From: Diphasiastrum complanatum
Lineage: Eukaryota; Streptophyta; Lycopodiopsida; Lycopodiales; Lycopodiaceae
Length of the DNA stretch: 64,000 nucleotides
Direction: 5' to 3'
NCBI GenBank assembly: GCA_029204225.1
Contig: CM055096.1
Span: forward strand, 73,476,919-73,540,918
A program made the translations under genes and the position numbers. The notes under the pieces were generated by a model that was not told where the DNA came from, made no database searches, and saw only the letters and a list, made by a program, of their open reading frames with translations. This document shows, piece by piece, positions 37,968 through 48,639 of this stretch (position 1 is the first letter of the stretch; each line of letters starts with the position of its first letter).

Positions 37968-40739
37968 GAAAAATAGCTTATGGCTGAAATTTTTTTAGGG
38001 GATCAATGGTCAAACGAGCGTTTTGCCTCTCAGAAGTGCAGTAGATGGGTCACAAACAGATCTTATTTTCAATAGTTATTTGGTTGTTATTTGCTCTGGT
38101 TTTCAATAAATGCTCAGGGGGTTCGGGGGGCGGCAGCCCCCTGGTGGGGGGTTTGGGGGGCAACGCCCCCCAACGGCAGGGTCCGGTGGCTGCCGGTAGA
38201 CCCCGGCTCCGACAGTAAGGCCTCTTCATGACTTGGCCTTCCAACTCCCTGAGCGAAAACACACTTACTGGGACCATCTGTGATCGTAATAGACAGGCTA
38301 GAGGTTTTGAATTTTTATCCTTCATAGAACCCAACATGGATTCATGCACCTGAACTGGACCATCCTGCACCCGAAACAGTCGGTAAATTACACAGTAATT
38401 ATGCTCTTAATTAGAGCTTTCACCTGATACCCATATTGCACCAAAAAAAACCAATTTTTTTTTTTAAAAAAACGTTTCTGAAAAAAAATTCCATATTTCC
38501 GAAACGCGCGTTTCAGAAACGCAGTGCAACTATGGTAAAGACCATATTTTAAAGCGCGAAATTTACTTGTTGATGATTTTTGTGAACTAGGCATCTCACC
38601 ACATAAAGAGGGCTTTTTGTGAAGCAGAAAGAGGGCTTTTTCCAAGAGCCAGAAATTTCAGCTGAACAGGATGAATTTGTGCCAATTCTCTTGTACATTA
38701 TAATGGATTCTATGTAATTTGTGTGGTGGCTTTAGGCCTTTATGTCTGGCTTTTGATCACTAGCTCCATTGACTATGGAAAACTGTCTGTCATTGTACTA
38801 TGTTAATTTTTTGATTTCATTCCCTCAGTTGCAAGATGTTGCCAGCAGTCTTATTCATTTGTTGAATCCTTGGGCCATTTTATCTCATTGGCAAGCTTGT
38901 AAAATCTTTGTTCCCCTCTAAAGTCCTTAGTGGCATTGTTACTGAATTGAACTATACTAATTATTTACCCTTTGTAAAGTTTGAGGCTTGTGACACGTGG
39001 TTGATGTTTGTAGACTATAGCTCCAAAAAAAAATCTAGTCACTCAAACTCTTCATCATTCTTAGTTGTCTAGCATAAATGTTCTTATTTTGCTCTTTCTA
39101 AATTCAAAGCCTTCTAAGCTTTTTTGTTTATAATAAGAGATTTAATACAAAACTTTTCCTGCTGAACAGTACCTTCTGTATAATATGCTTGTGTTCGTAT
39201 CTTCTTTGTATATGTTTTTGTAAAAGTAGATTAGAAGTGATTGTCTACCAATTTTAGATGGGTCTGATAGAGGAAGCTTTAATGAAGAGCATCTATCAGG
39301 AAGATAGTCAATATTCATCAAACAGGTGCTGCAAGACCAAGCGAACTATGTGATTATGCTATTTTTTGAGTCAACATTGAGGGAGCTATTTGCTACTGTA
39401 GTGGATGACTTAACTCTGTTTCATTTATCTGAACCTTTCTTTTTAAGAAGAATAAAAAAGTTGGCATAGAGTTTATAATCTATGGGTTTATTAAGTCTCA
39501 AGTTTATATATTATTACTATGTCATTTTATTAAGGTCTCTATTTATTTTTTGACAAGATGGACTAGGTTGTGCTTTGCATAAGAGCTTAAATTGTTTGAT
39601 TTGTAAATTTAAATTGTGGGTCTACTGAATAGCATGATCTTGATTTCAAATCATGTATTTGTGGTGAATTAGATTTGGATCATTTGTTCTTCTAGTTTTT
39701 CACTTATAGGATACATTTGACTGGATTATTGAGATGCTGAACACGTTCTGTGAATGCCAGCCGATTAATTTTAAGTTTTAACTAAGCCTTGTTCATATCT
39801 GCAGGCAATCTTGAAGGCTTTGTCTGGTGAGAAAGAATTTGTAACTCTCGCAATTGCGACTATTATGGGTTGTTGGAAAGGCAACGCTGCAAGTGAAGGC
39901 AAAGTTTTAGAGAATGCTCATATTGAGGCGATCACAGAAATGATGAAAGATCGAAGCAGCAGTCACTTGATCGAGGTAAACATGTCAATTTTTACATTCA
40001 AAGGTAGGGACTTTGAGAATATTCGTATTGAGGTGATGGCAGAAATGATGAAAGATCTAAGCAGTAGTCCCTTGGGGAAGTTAAACATGTCATTTATTTG
40101 ATTGCTATGTAGGAGTAAAGAAGACTTTCAAAATTTTGAAAAATTGTGTAAGTTTATTTTCAAATCGCGGTTTCATTATGACTATCTATCTATTCTTCCT
40201 ATTTGTAAGCACACAATGGCCAAGAATATCATCAGGAAAGCTATAAAGAGTGTTAGATAGATTAGAATTGGGAACAAAGTCAAATGAAACATCATCACAA
40301 AAATACCATAGAAACTGAAGTGACGTTCTTTGAAGCTCTCTTTCTTTGTGGATGCCTCTTAATATTAATATGTATTATGAGCTCATGTTATCTTATTGCT
40401 AGCTGTTTATTTAGTGTGATTTTACTGCTAACCGTTTGCTTTCAAAACCTATTATTACATTTCATCATTCCTGCTTTGAGGTCTTTCTAATCAATGTAAG
40501 TGTTTCTTTTCTGAAACCAGGTGATTTTACAAATTGCTCCAGATCCTTTGTATGTGGAGATGTTCCAACGTTTTTTTCGACACCGTTTACTTCCGTTATC
40601 CTTACATCAATGTGCAAATTTTGCTGTTCAATCATTGATCGCTTCTGCTCGTCATCAAGGGCAGGTGGACAATAATTTGGGAACTTGTGACGATGTTTTT
40701 TTAACTTCAATAGGGAGAATGTTGGAAGAAATTAGTTAA
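21980..40739 (+). CDS. APUM23: Nucleolar Pumilio-domain protein, APUM23/NOP9-type (5' part)
   Basis: APUM23 and yeast Nop9 are nucleolar Puf-repeat RNA-binding proteins that act in pre-rRNA processing for the small ribosomal subunit. Five exons join in frame to 406 codons: 221, 382, 300, 171 and 144 nt. A basic Gly/Arg-rich N-terminus (RRDSDARGGRGDRRGG) fits a nucleolar signal. QVDPETLSYFSEL and ETRGKELPLACHAGCSRVLENIL mark the family. Puf-like repeats include DPSASHVVQAAM, CSRYGSHVLRD, DRSSSHLIEVILQI and QCANFAVQSLIASA. The Arabidopsis protein has about 750 residues, so the C-terminal third is missing. After codon 406 (CAG, 40662-40664) the sequence is GTGGAC, a weak donor; reading through gives 24 unrelated residues and a stop at 40737-40739. 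Either the gene continues past 64000 or this copy is truncated. Confidence 0.85.
22201..23112. other. Intron 1 start, nothing recognised
   Basis: AT-rich sequence without recognisable protein motifs or LTR ends. Confidence 0.4.
23113..23218 (-). repeat. Short 3' LTR of copia Z
   Basis: A 106-bp unit starts TGATGACCCC and ends TTCTAACA on the + strand. It recurs at 35189-35295 with the same two ends and unrelated flanks, which defines the boundaries. A purine tract (ctctccctt, 23219-23227) abuts it. This is unusually short for a copia LTR. Confidence 0.7.
23219..23700 (-). pseudogene. Copia Z reverse transcriptase fragment
   Basis: The minus strand reads IGFKTDYLKLLEGLVIEEEQ and PWARQTKDNYLGWC, then after a stop near 23377 IESEKKSISAEFEMKDLEDL and HYYLGIEVWRQNKNFDGG. 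These are copia linker and reverse transcriptase palm pieces. Most of the palm, including the YVDD box, and all of RNase H are missing. The frame reaches the purine tract with GKAKLNLSLRES. Confidence 0.7.
23701..24130. other. Unassigned intron sequence before W1
   Basis: No motif recognised on either strand. It may be decayed retroelement DNA. Its last five bases, agatt, nearly match agatc after the W1 3' LTR. Confidence 0.3.
24131..24600 (+). repeat. 5' LTR of copia W1
   Basis: 470 bp, starting TGTTAGAAATAAATG and ending TTTCCTACA, followed directly by the primer site. It contains a (CT)n tract at about 24474-24510. The second half recurs at 33180-33449. The flank agatt/agatc looks like a 5-bp target duplication with one change. 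Confidence 0.9.
24601..25312 (+). promoter_or_regulatory. W1 primer site and structured leader
   Basis: The primer site tggtatcagagctacc begins at 24601. The 0.7-kb leader before gag carries three copies of ggagggcgcccaa (near 24748, 24855 and 24941), each with the palindrome GGGCGCCC. The W2 leader keeps related copies near 63323 and 63408. Confidence 0.8.
25313..25972 (+). pseudogene. Copia W1 gag, 3' truncated
   Basis: Begins MAKESEAIGSLFSEDQLDGT at 25313, then YSLWSYMMKNLLIAKGLSDLV and TSKSAWDTLYTMHRVKN, the UBN2-type gag fold. It breaks at SFDELVGLL near 25922, where an internal deletion joins it to late integrase sequence (KGLPLKFWAEALIAAAHISN in another frame). Zinc knuckle, protease and integrase core are all lost. 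Confidence 0.88.
25923..27272 (+). pseudogene. Copia W1 integrase end, reverse transcriptase and RNase H pieces
   Basis: The integrase C-terminus reads YEVWYGKKSTISHFRIFGCT and LFNFSTNKIIVSRDVHFDEK. Reverse transcriptase starts near 26554 (WEDVMQDEYDSLMKNQIW, KWVYKIKYKADGTIERYKAR) and loses two residues near 27030 by a small deletion. At about 27140 the frame jumps from EDKVCLLKKA to RNase H (CDDACLVGFSDSDWGGDQDT, GHNFFYGNSTISWSS), so the YVDD region is gone. RNase H is cut at about 27272 by the X LTR. Confidence 0.88.
27272..28232 (-). repeat. 3' LTR of X, outer end deleted
   Basis: Matches 32212-33179 from cgaataaatc to TTGTTCTACA. The first ~54 bp of the full LTR are missing. Many TTCGCGAA-type boxes are present, some decayed to TTCGTGA or TTTGCGA. 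Confidence 0.88.
28241..29566 (-). pseudogene. Family X reverse transcriptase and RNase H
   Basis: Reverse transcriptase opens at about 29566 (TFEEAVDGPNKDRWIQAMED, WTLAPIPDGRKPVKCKW, YKARLVAKGF), with a stop near 29252 and a frame change near 29095. It continues at 29092 with MDHPLGFVSQEYPQYGCHM and YGLKQAARQWY. The catalytic box reads AVYVYDTLIFSR at about 28865-28895, so one Asp of YVDD is Tyr. RNase H is short: SYSDASWASMKDDSKSISGG is followed by SSETRSKQQELKLGL up to the purine tract, and the SSTEAEY region is missing. Confidence 0.88.
29567..30492 (-). pseudogene. Family X integrase
   Basis: The core keeps all three DDE residues in context: IVHSDICGPFGVLSLGDAKY, IRTDRGGEYISNEFKAYC and YTPQHNGIAERRNRT. 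A stop at 30088-30090 follows AHAKAPK; the same frame then continues LWAEAVATSNYLQNRIL and VRTFGCAVSMHIPDKLRKK. An acidic Pro-rich linker leads to reverse transcriptase. Apart from the stop this is one of the better preserved integrases here. Confidence 0.88.
30479..31432 (-). pseudogene. Family X zinc knuckle, protease and pre-integrase
   Basis: A Lys/Ser-rich stretch carries the knuckle CNRCKRSGHTEEKCW near 31280-31325. The protease site reads VVLDSGATSHFVSSKQI near 31000-31045, with an intact Asp-Ser-Gly. A stop lies just upstream near 31068. Pre-integrase follows (VLYVPTLDKDLLSVAKI, HVLWHKRLCHMNMEAL, CESCLKCKMTRTPFSK). Confidence 0.85.
31433..32062 (-). pseudogene. Family X gag
   Basis: Starts MSSITNIQAKITTTLDPEGS at 32062, then YLIWKLKTSLVLKGEGLWHW and NAKDLWEELQTKNETRSRNQ, RALPRSFHTTRTLLA. 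The UBN2-type gag fold is complete over about 209 codons. A stop at 31433-31435 separates it from the zinc knuckle in the same frame. Confidence 0.9.
32145..32156 (-). promoter_or_regulatory. Primer binding site of X
   Basis: gctctgatacca on the + strand, one base from the LTR start at 32158; initiator tRNA-Met type. Confidence 0.88.
32158..33179 (-). repeat. 5' LTR of X
   Basis: 1,022 bp, TGTAAGAAAAATAGC to TTGTTCTACA. Between about 32635 and 33105 it holds well over ten TTCGCGAA or TTCGCGA boxes and ends with a GTTCGCGTTCGCG run. Confidence 0.9.
33180..33449 (+). repeat. 3' LTR of W1, inner part only
   Basis: Matches 24311-24600 of the 5' LTR (ggggccctat to TTTCCTACA), with a shorter CT tract. 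The first ~180 bp of the LTR are absent. Confidence 0.88.
33450..35188. other. Unassigned intron 1 sequence
   Basis: No retroelement protein recognised. Short frames are open but lack known motifs. A small direct repeat (ttatacacatgaatca, about 34482-34525) is visible. Confidence 0.35.
35189..35295 (-). repeat. Lone Z-type short LTR
   Basis: 107 bp, TGATGACCCCTG to TTCTAACA, about 90% or more alike to 23113-23218. Flanking sequences differ, and no adjacent purine tract or primer site is seen, so it is probably a solo LTR. Its orientation follows the 23-kb copy. Confidence 0.68.
35296..36667. other. Intron 1 end, nothing recognised
   Basis: AT-rich, with no motif identified before the exon 2 acceptor. 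Confidence 0.4.
36668..37049 (+). CDS. APUM23: APUM23-like exon 2
   Basis: Follows ctacttgcag and encodes GQVDPETLSYFSELSALIVE, the ETRGKELPLACHAGCSRVLE core and the repeat LLDPSASHVVQAAMRSI. It ends KVCK at a GTATGT donor (37050). 382 nt; with exon 1 the total is exactly 201 codons. Confidence 0.85.
37276..37575 (+). CDS. APUM23: APUM23-like exon 3
   Basis: Acceptor ttgattag, donor GTAGAT. One hundred codons, AVGEKAAEVMCSRYGSHVLR to CADSAAGPVLQ. Contains the Puf helix RYGSHVLRDIISIL and the conserved KDFPELL-like LKHQGFPELLKSLA. Confidence 0.88.
37862..38534. mobile_element. TIR element (MULE-like, non-autonomous) in intron 3
   Basis: Perfect 11-bp inverted ends, catagttgcac and gtgcaactatg, with further GCGTTTCTG similarity inside. 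The flanks gtaaagagt (37853-37861) and gtaaagacc (38535-38543) match at seven of nine bases, consistent with a 9-bp Mutator-type duplication. The interior has a hairpin (tctgggaggaga/tctcctcccaga), a ~36-bp T run and a G/C-rich block near 38116-38215. No transposase is encoded. Confidence 0.7.
39805..39975 (+). CDS. APUM23: APUM23-like exon 4
   Basis: Acceptor atctgcag, donor GTAAAC. Fifty-seven codons, AILKALSGEKEFVTLAIATI to MMKDRSSSHLIE, which starts the next Puf repeat (DRSSSHLIE, continued by exon 5). Confidence 0.88.
40015..40092 (+). pseudogene. Decayed partial duplicate of exon 4
   Basis: 78 bp repeat 39910-39987 at an offset of 105 bp without indels, covering the exon 4 end and the start of intron 4. 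The donor has become AGTTAAAC, so GT is shifted, and SSSHLIE reads SSSPLGK. It is probably not spliced into the mRNA. Confidence 0.85.
40521..40664 (+). CDS. APUM23: APUM23-like exon 5 (last recognised)
   Basis: Acceptor ctgaaaccag. Encodes VILQIAPDPLYVEMFQRFF, RHRLLPLSLHQCANFAVQSL and ARHQGQ. The family normally continues with about 300 more residues. Donor choice (GTGGAC, 40665) is uncertain; the open frame runs to a stop at 40737-40739. Confidence 0.78.
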
Positions 40740-40781
40740 ATGATGACTTGGCAATGTTGTTTTGGACTAGACTTGTGTAAT

Positions 40782-41178
40782 GAGAGAGAGAGAGAGATTA
40801 ATGTCTTTTCCATGCCAAAAGGCGTATAAGATGAATAAATGTACATGTCAAGTATGTGGTATCAGTGGGAGCATATGAAAATGTCTCCAATAACAATAAC
40901 AAAAGAAAACAACATAACTAAATACTACAAATTGAAATAAGTGAGATATGTAGGAATATAAATGCTGCTAGATACATAACAGTATTGATATCATCATGTC
41001 CTTCTGCTGAGGTAACTCAGGTAGCCTCTGATGTCGTCTAGGAGGATGGGAAGTGTGTCCCCTCATGGTAGGACAGATAGCTCAAGCTGCGGCATGCCTA
41101 TGAATGGTGTGTTGTCTCTGGTCTTCGTGAATAGGTGCATCGTTGTCCACATCATCATCGGACTCTGGGTTCCAGCGT

Positions 41179-41182
<4 letters not shown>
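40782..41182 (-). mobile_element. LINE A, 5'-truncated 3' end
   Basis: On the minus strand a short ORF2 tail (acidic/His-rich) and 3' UTR lead to the conserved 3' box at 40797-40850 (tcttttccatgccaaaagg on the + strand) and a short (CT)n tail at 40782-40796. It starts about 40 bp after the stop that follows exon 5. Confidence 0.75.
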
Positions 41183-41237
<55 letters not shown>

Positions 41238-43785
41238 AGAAGAAGAAGCTTTATTAACGTCTTTTTCACGCCCAAAGGCATATAAGACGAGACAAGTACA
41301 TCAGATAAAGTGGAACCAAGACGGAACAATGCCGTCAAAGAAACAAGACTACAGGTAAACATGAAATAATGATGATAGACAAGGAGAGCCTATCATCATA
41401 TAAATGTCTCTCCGCCTATGAAATAGTGATGTAAAGTATGTTGAGACACTGTTTCTGAACGAACTATGTCTCTCCGTCTCCGAGTGGATGGTCGGTGGCA
41501 TCTCTGCTGCCGTGAAGCTGTAGACTGTGGCCTGTGGGCTGGCTGTCCCTCTAGTCGCCAACACTGTCTCTGCCGTCTATGCATGGAGGCGTCCGGGATC
41601 CCAGCCTCCCCATCAGAATCAGTTTTCTCCTGCCTCTGCCTCTGCCTCCGACGTGATAAACACTCCTGTATGCTCAACTGTATCAAGGGGGAGGTGTCAG
41701 CGTCTAGTCTCGCCATACGCAGGTCCGCCATCTCTCGGATCATCAACGCAACACATCTGGGGTCCTCATACGATATCAAGGTAGAGAGTTGTGAGTGGAT
41801 GATCCTGAAACAAGCTCTCGGATCTCATAGTAGGCTGGGCATCTGAAGAGAAAATGAAACTCATCCTCTACGTCGTGTGTATCACACATACTACAAATTC
41901 GAGCATCTCTCGGGATGCCACTGTATCTGCCAGTCTCAATGGCTAGCTGGTGAGAGGAAACCCGAAACTGACCCATCACTATCCGTAGTCTGTGTGAGAT
42001 ACTATCCACTAGATATCCGGGAATAGTAGGATACCCAACATGATCCCGAGATAGAAAATGTGTCCGATAAAACTCGCACCCCAGATGGAAGCTGCCAAGT
42101 GCTCTGAAGATATGCTCTATACAGGTGTCCTCGAATATACTGATGCGTACCTGCCGATAGATCCGTAATGTGAATACTCCATGTGGAGAGGAGACGACAG
42201 GCCTAGGAATACCACGAAAAGGAGTGTCCCACAGAATGTAGGTGCTGGGATGATGCCAAAGCCGCTGCAGCATAGTGTGTGTCTCTACCCTGAAGATCCT
42301 CTAGGTGCTGTATGAATGTGACAATATGGAACAATGCCTCTAGCTGAATAGGGGCGACGACAAACTCTGCCAATATAATATGATGTGGTGTAGAGGACTT
42401 AGCCCGTATCATCCGAGATAGCATATGAATCTAAAGTCGTGAAATGCGTGCCCACTCGGTAGCCATCAGGCCAGTACTCTGTGTCTCTAATGCGTATAGA
42501 GCTGAGGGAACTACCATAGTGTCAAAGAGTCGGCACTTACTAGTTGCATCTCTAATGTGTAAGCTGAAACATAGTCTCTCCAAATCTACCAATGATGCAT
42601 AGCCCTTCCGTAACCGGGAAAATGCCGCCTGTCGCATGCTGAAAGTGGGACCAGAGAATATCACGCCCAGGTATGTGTAAGAGTCAACTACCTCAAGTGG
42701 ATGTTCCTCCCATAGAAGCTCCTGTCGCATCATGAAGGATCTGGAGGTGTTAAACACCATTACTTTGGTTTTGGCCACATTCACTGACAATCCCCACTGA
42801 ATACAAAAGGAGTGAAGCGCATCCAGATGCCGTTGCAGTTCTTCCTTCGTCTTCGAAAGCAAAACCACATCATCAGCATATAATAAGATAGCGATAATGA
42901 GGTCACCCAATGTGAACCCTCACCTCCCTCTGCCCGTATAACTTGCTCAAGCTCTATGTCGTAAGTGCTTGGGCCGTGGGGATGGAAAAGCAAGGGATGC
43001 AGCGGTATGCATGGTCTGGACAAGAAAAAGAGACTGGTCCGCCAAAGTAGCTGCATAGGGAAAATGAGTTAGGAGATCAGATAAGGTTTCCCTGTACATA
43101 GGGGTTTTTTGAGGGTTATAGCGGTAGACGGTCTTTTCACTAGGTTTGAATGTACTAGCACAGGGGGTGTGAAGAAGGCCAATAGAGAGAGAGGTAGGAC
43201 CCTCTGCATCTGCTGATTGTCGCCGGAGGCCAAGATCATTCCAGTCTAAAGCATGTATCCGCTGTGGATCATCCTCTGCTCTATGAAACTCTGTCTGCCT
43301 GGATCCAGTCCTGGCATTAAAGTCGCCAGCTAGGAGAATATAACCCCGCTCCTCATATCTGATAATGTCTGAAGAGATATCCAAGTAAGGTGACTCCTCA
43401 TCTGATGTGAAAACTGATGTGTCGGGTGGAAAATAGCAAACGGCCAGAAAAAGGTCTCGGTTCAGTCCCATCAGAGTCCGGTCCACCCGAATCCAAATAT
43501 AGCGAGCTCGCTCATCATTATGCACCAACTCGACCCAGGGCCGAATGAAGTCGCGGACTAAACAGGCCACCCTACCAGAACCCCGATTTGTCAATGCTCT
43601 CGTCGCCCTCCGATGTGCAGAGAACCAACAAAAACCCGCAACAGCCGGTAGACCTCTCTTTGGACTCTCATGTGTCTCGGTGAGTAGTAAGATATCACCC
43701 TCAGTGCAAAAATCTCTAAAATCTCCGGCGGTAGCTAAAGAATGAATGCCATTGCAGTTCCATAACCTCAACCGCAATGCTGTGG
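41183..43785 (-). mobile_element. LINE D: endonuclease, partial reverse transcriptase, zinc-finger tail, (CT)n end
   Basis: Minus-strand non-LTR element. The endonuclease at 43777-42960 reads LRLWNCNGIHSLATAGDF, LLTETHESPKRG, VACLVRDFIRP and LLAGDFNARTGSRQ. A deletion removes the early reverse transcriptase. Sequence resumes at LEQVIRAEGGEG, then IAILLYADDVVLLS (about 42850-42895), KTKVMVFNTSR and LEVVDSYTYLGVIFSG. A zf-RVT-type finger, CSMCDTHDVEDEFHFLFRC, lies near 41835-41890. The Arg/Gln-rich C-terminus ends at 41396. The 3' UTR ends in the conserved box and a CT tract (41183-41234). Confidence 0.9.
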
Positions 43786-44145
43786 AAAGAGCCCCCGAAC
43801 CGCTACCTCCTGCCGCATCATGAAAGACCTAGAGGTGTTGAACACCATAACCTTAGTCTTGGCCACATTCACCGACAAACCCCATCGTGTGCAGAAAGAA
43901 AGAAGAGCATTTAAGTGTCACTGCAAACCCTCTCTCGTCTGTGAAAGCAAAACCACATCATCAGCATAAAGGAGAATAGCAATAATGAGGTCGCCCAATG
44001 TACAACCCTCCCCTCCATCACTCCGTATAACATGCTCTAGCTCGTCAATGTAAAGACCAAAAAGTGTAGGAGAGAGTGGACATCCCTGTTTGACACCAAT
44101 AGTACTGACCACCTCCGGTGAAATATGCTACTACCGCCTATATAT
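43786..44145 (-). pseudogene. LINE C, reverse transcriptase fragment
   Basis: Reads VSTIGVKQGCPLSPTLFGLY, IDELEHVIRSDGGEGCTLGD and LLYADDVVLLSQTREGLQ, then WGLSVNVAKTKVMVFNTSR. Both ends are abrupt: a TA/GA microsatellite at 44141-44158 upstream and LINE D at about 43785 downstream. Very close in protein to LINE D. Confidence 0.85.
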
Positions 44146-44154
44146 ATATATATA

Positions 44155-46787
<2,633 letters not shown>

Positions 46788-46851
<64 letters not shown>

Positions 46852-47730
46852 TTAAGGTCTTTTTTAATGCCAAAAGGCACATAAGACCAATAAATACATC
46901 TCAAGTATGATAAATACTAATATGAGCATATGAATGTCTAAAAAGCAAAACATTTACTAGATAAAGACATCAAACTAGCAAAACTAGATAGATCCCTACT
47001 TTACTCTCCCAAAAAGTGGTCTAAGAGATGATACAACGAGGTACTAAATAGCTATATATCCTGTCACAGAGGATCCCTATTGAAAAAAGTAAGGATAGAT
47101 GATGATGCAGGTACTGAAGAGGAAGCTTCTCTGACTCTACCTCCCCCATAGTGCATATCTGACACAGCTTGCTCAGTTGAGGAATGCCCTGAAAGCGTCT
47201 AGTCTCCACACCCGGAACTGTCCCAATGTAATTATGAGGCAATGTGAAAGTCCACCATCCAAGTAAAATGGGGTGAAATTGGGACATTGACAATGTCCAA
47301 CTTGAGGAAACTGGAGCGGTAGAAATCAAGCTTGACCCCAAGAGGCCCTTGCCATGACACTCGAGAATATGCACGATAAAGCTGATATACTGGTGAGATC
47401 CCTTTGGTAAATCCAAAATATCAATGCTATAAGTACCTAGGAGGCGAGAGGCCTGAGAGTACCAAGACAACTAATGACCCTGATAGTGAAGCTACTGAGA
47501 TGATTGAAGAGATATGCGTGGACAGGGTGAAACCGGGAGGCTCATGACCCTCTGGATGTATGTAATCAACTTGAAAATGGCCTCCACCCAAAGTGGCATG
47601 ACAACAAAGGCCTGAGAGATAAACTCATGCCAGAAAGCATCGGAAGAGGAACTATAAAGGGTATCAACAATTAGAGGTCTCATATGAATGCTTTTTATAA
47701 CGACAAGTATGTCTGTATAAACGTTTAATG
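46788..47730 (-). mobile_element. LINE E, 5'-truncated C-terminal part
   Basis: Reads FISQAFVVMPLWVEAIFKLI and TYIQRVMSLP (compare LAEFVVAPIQLEALFHIVTF in LINE D), then YSIDILDLPKGSHQYISF and a finger LCQICTMGEVESE near 47140-47165. The 3' UTR carries the conserved box at 46848-46890 and a 60-bp CT tail (46788-46847). It starts within the RNase H end of W2. Confidence 0.85.
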
Positions 47731-47739
47731 TTACGGAGA

Positions 47740-48237
47740 TAAGAGTGGCTGAGGGCTCGCCAAACTGTATGTCAACAAGTAGTCTTCTCAGCCATAAACA
47801 CTCCGTTGTGGCTGAAAATATCGCTCTATATTCTGCCTCACTAGAAGAAGTGCAACAGTGGGTTGCTTTTTACTTGACCACGAAATTGCAGAATTTCCAT
47901 AGAAAAAGCAATGTCCACTTGTAGAGCGTCCAGTGTCTTGATCTCCACCCCATTCCGAGTCCCTAAAACCAACCAAACATGCATCATCACAAACAGGAAA
48001 AAACAGTCCATGACTTCTTGTTCTCTGAAGATATTGAAAGATCCTCTTCAATGCTTTCCAATGTGATGTCATCGGGGCATGCATGAATTGACTCATGAGT
48101 GAGACACTATAAGAAATGTCCGGTCTTGAATTACATAGGTAAATGAGACAGCCAATAGCTTGACAATATAAAGTAGTATCAAATGGTTCACCATCACCTT
48201 GAGTACTTAATTTCAGGCCTGTCTCCATAGGTGTACC
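47740..48237 (-). pseudogene. Copia W2, RNase H part (downstream of the V insertion)
   Basis: Reads PMETGLKLSTQGDGEPFDTT, CNSRPDISYSVSLMSQFMHA, CDDACLVGFRDSEWGGDQDT and AISWSSKKQPTVAL, then LWLRRLLVDI in another frame. This continues the W2 reverse transcriptase that stops at 59573. It is broken by LINE E near 47730, and no W2 3' LTR is seen. Confidence 0.87.
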
Positions 48238-48639
48238 TGTTAGAATCGAAGAGATTCTCTAATCGGAGTAGACTAATCTTATTAGTACTCACACAAAACA
48301 TCAACCACAAGTTGAAGAAGAAGAGAGACTGCAAGAAGCTATGCTTCATAAGCTGGAAACTGAGATAACAATGGAGGTCGGCGCCCATCTACTCTTATAG
48401 AGGCTGTCCACAATGAAAAGCAAAAGCTATTCTACTACAATAGCAATTGAAATGCTAATTATGAAGTCTTAACAGTAGAAATCTATGCTAACTTGGTTAA
48501 AATAGATTTCTATACTATTCTAGCAAAATTGGTACTAACTTAGGTACCTATACTAAAAATAGATAGTACCTATATTAAAAATAGAAATAGGCCTTCTAGC
48601 ACGCAGGCTGGCCTCTACAATCAACCATTAATTCTAACA
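48238..48639 (-). repeat. 3' LTR of V
   Basis: 402 bp, differing from the 5' LTR at eight positions by eye, all transitions. Directly followed by the purine tract ctccccctt. Confidence 0.93.

Noticed and set aside
38050-38370. A 106-codon Pro-rich minus frame
   Set aside because: It spans the G/C-rich block of the intronic TIR element and has no known motif.
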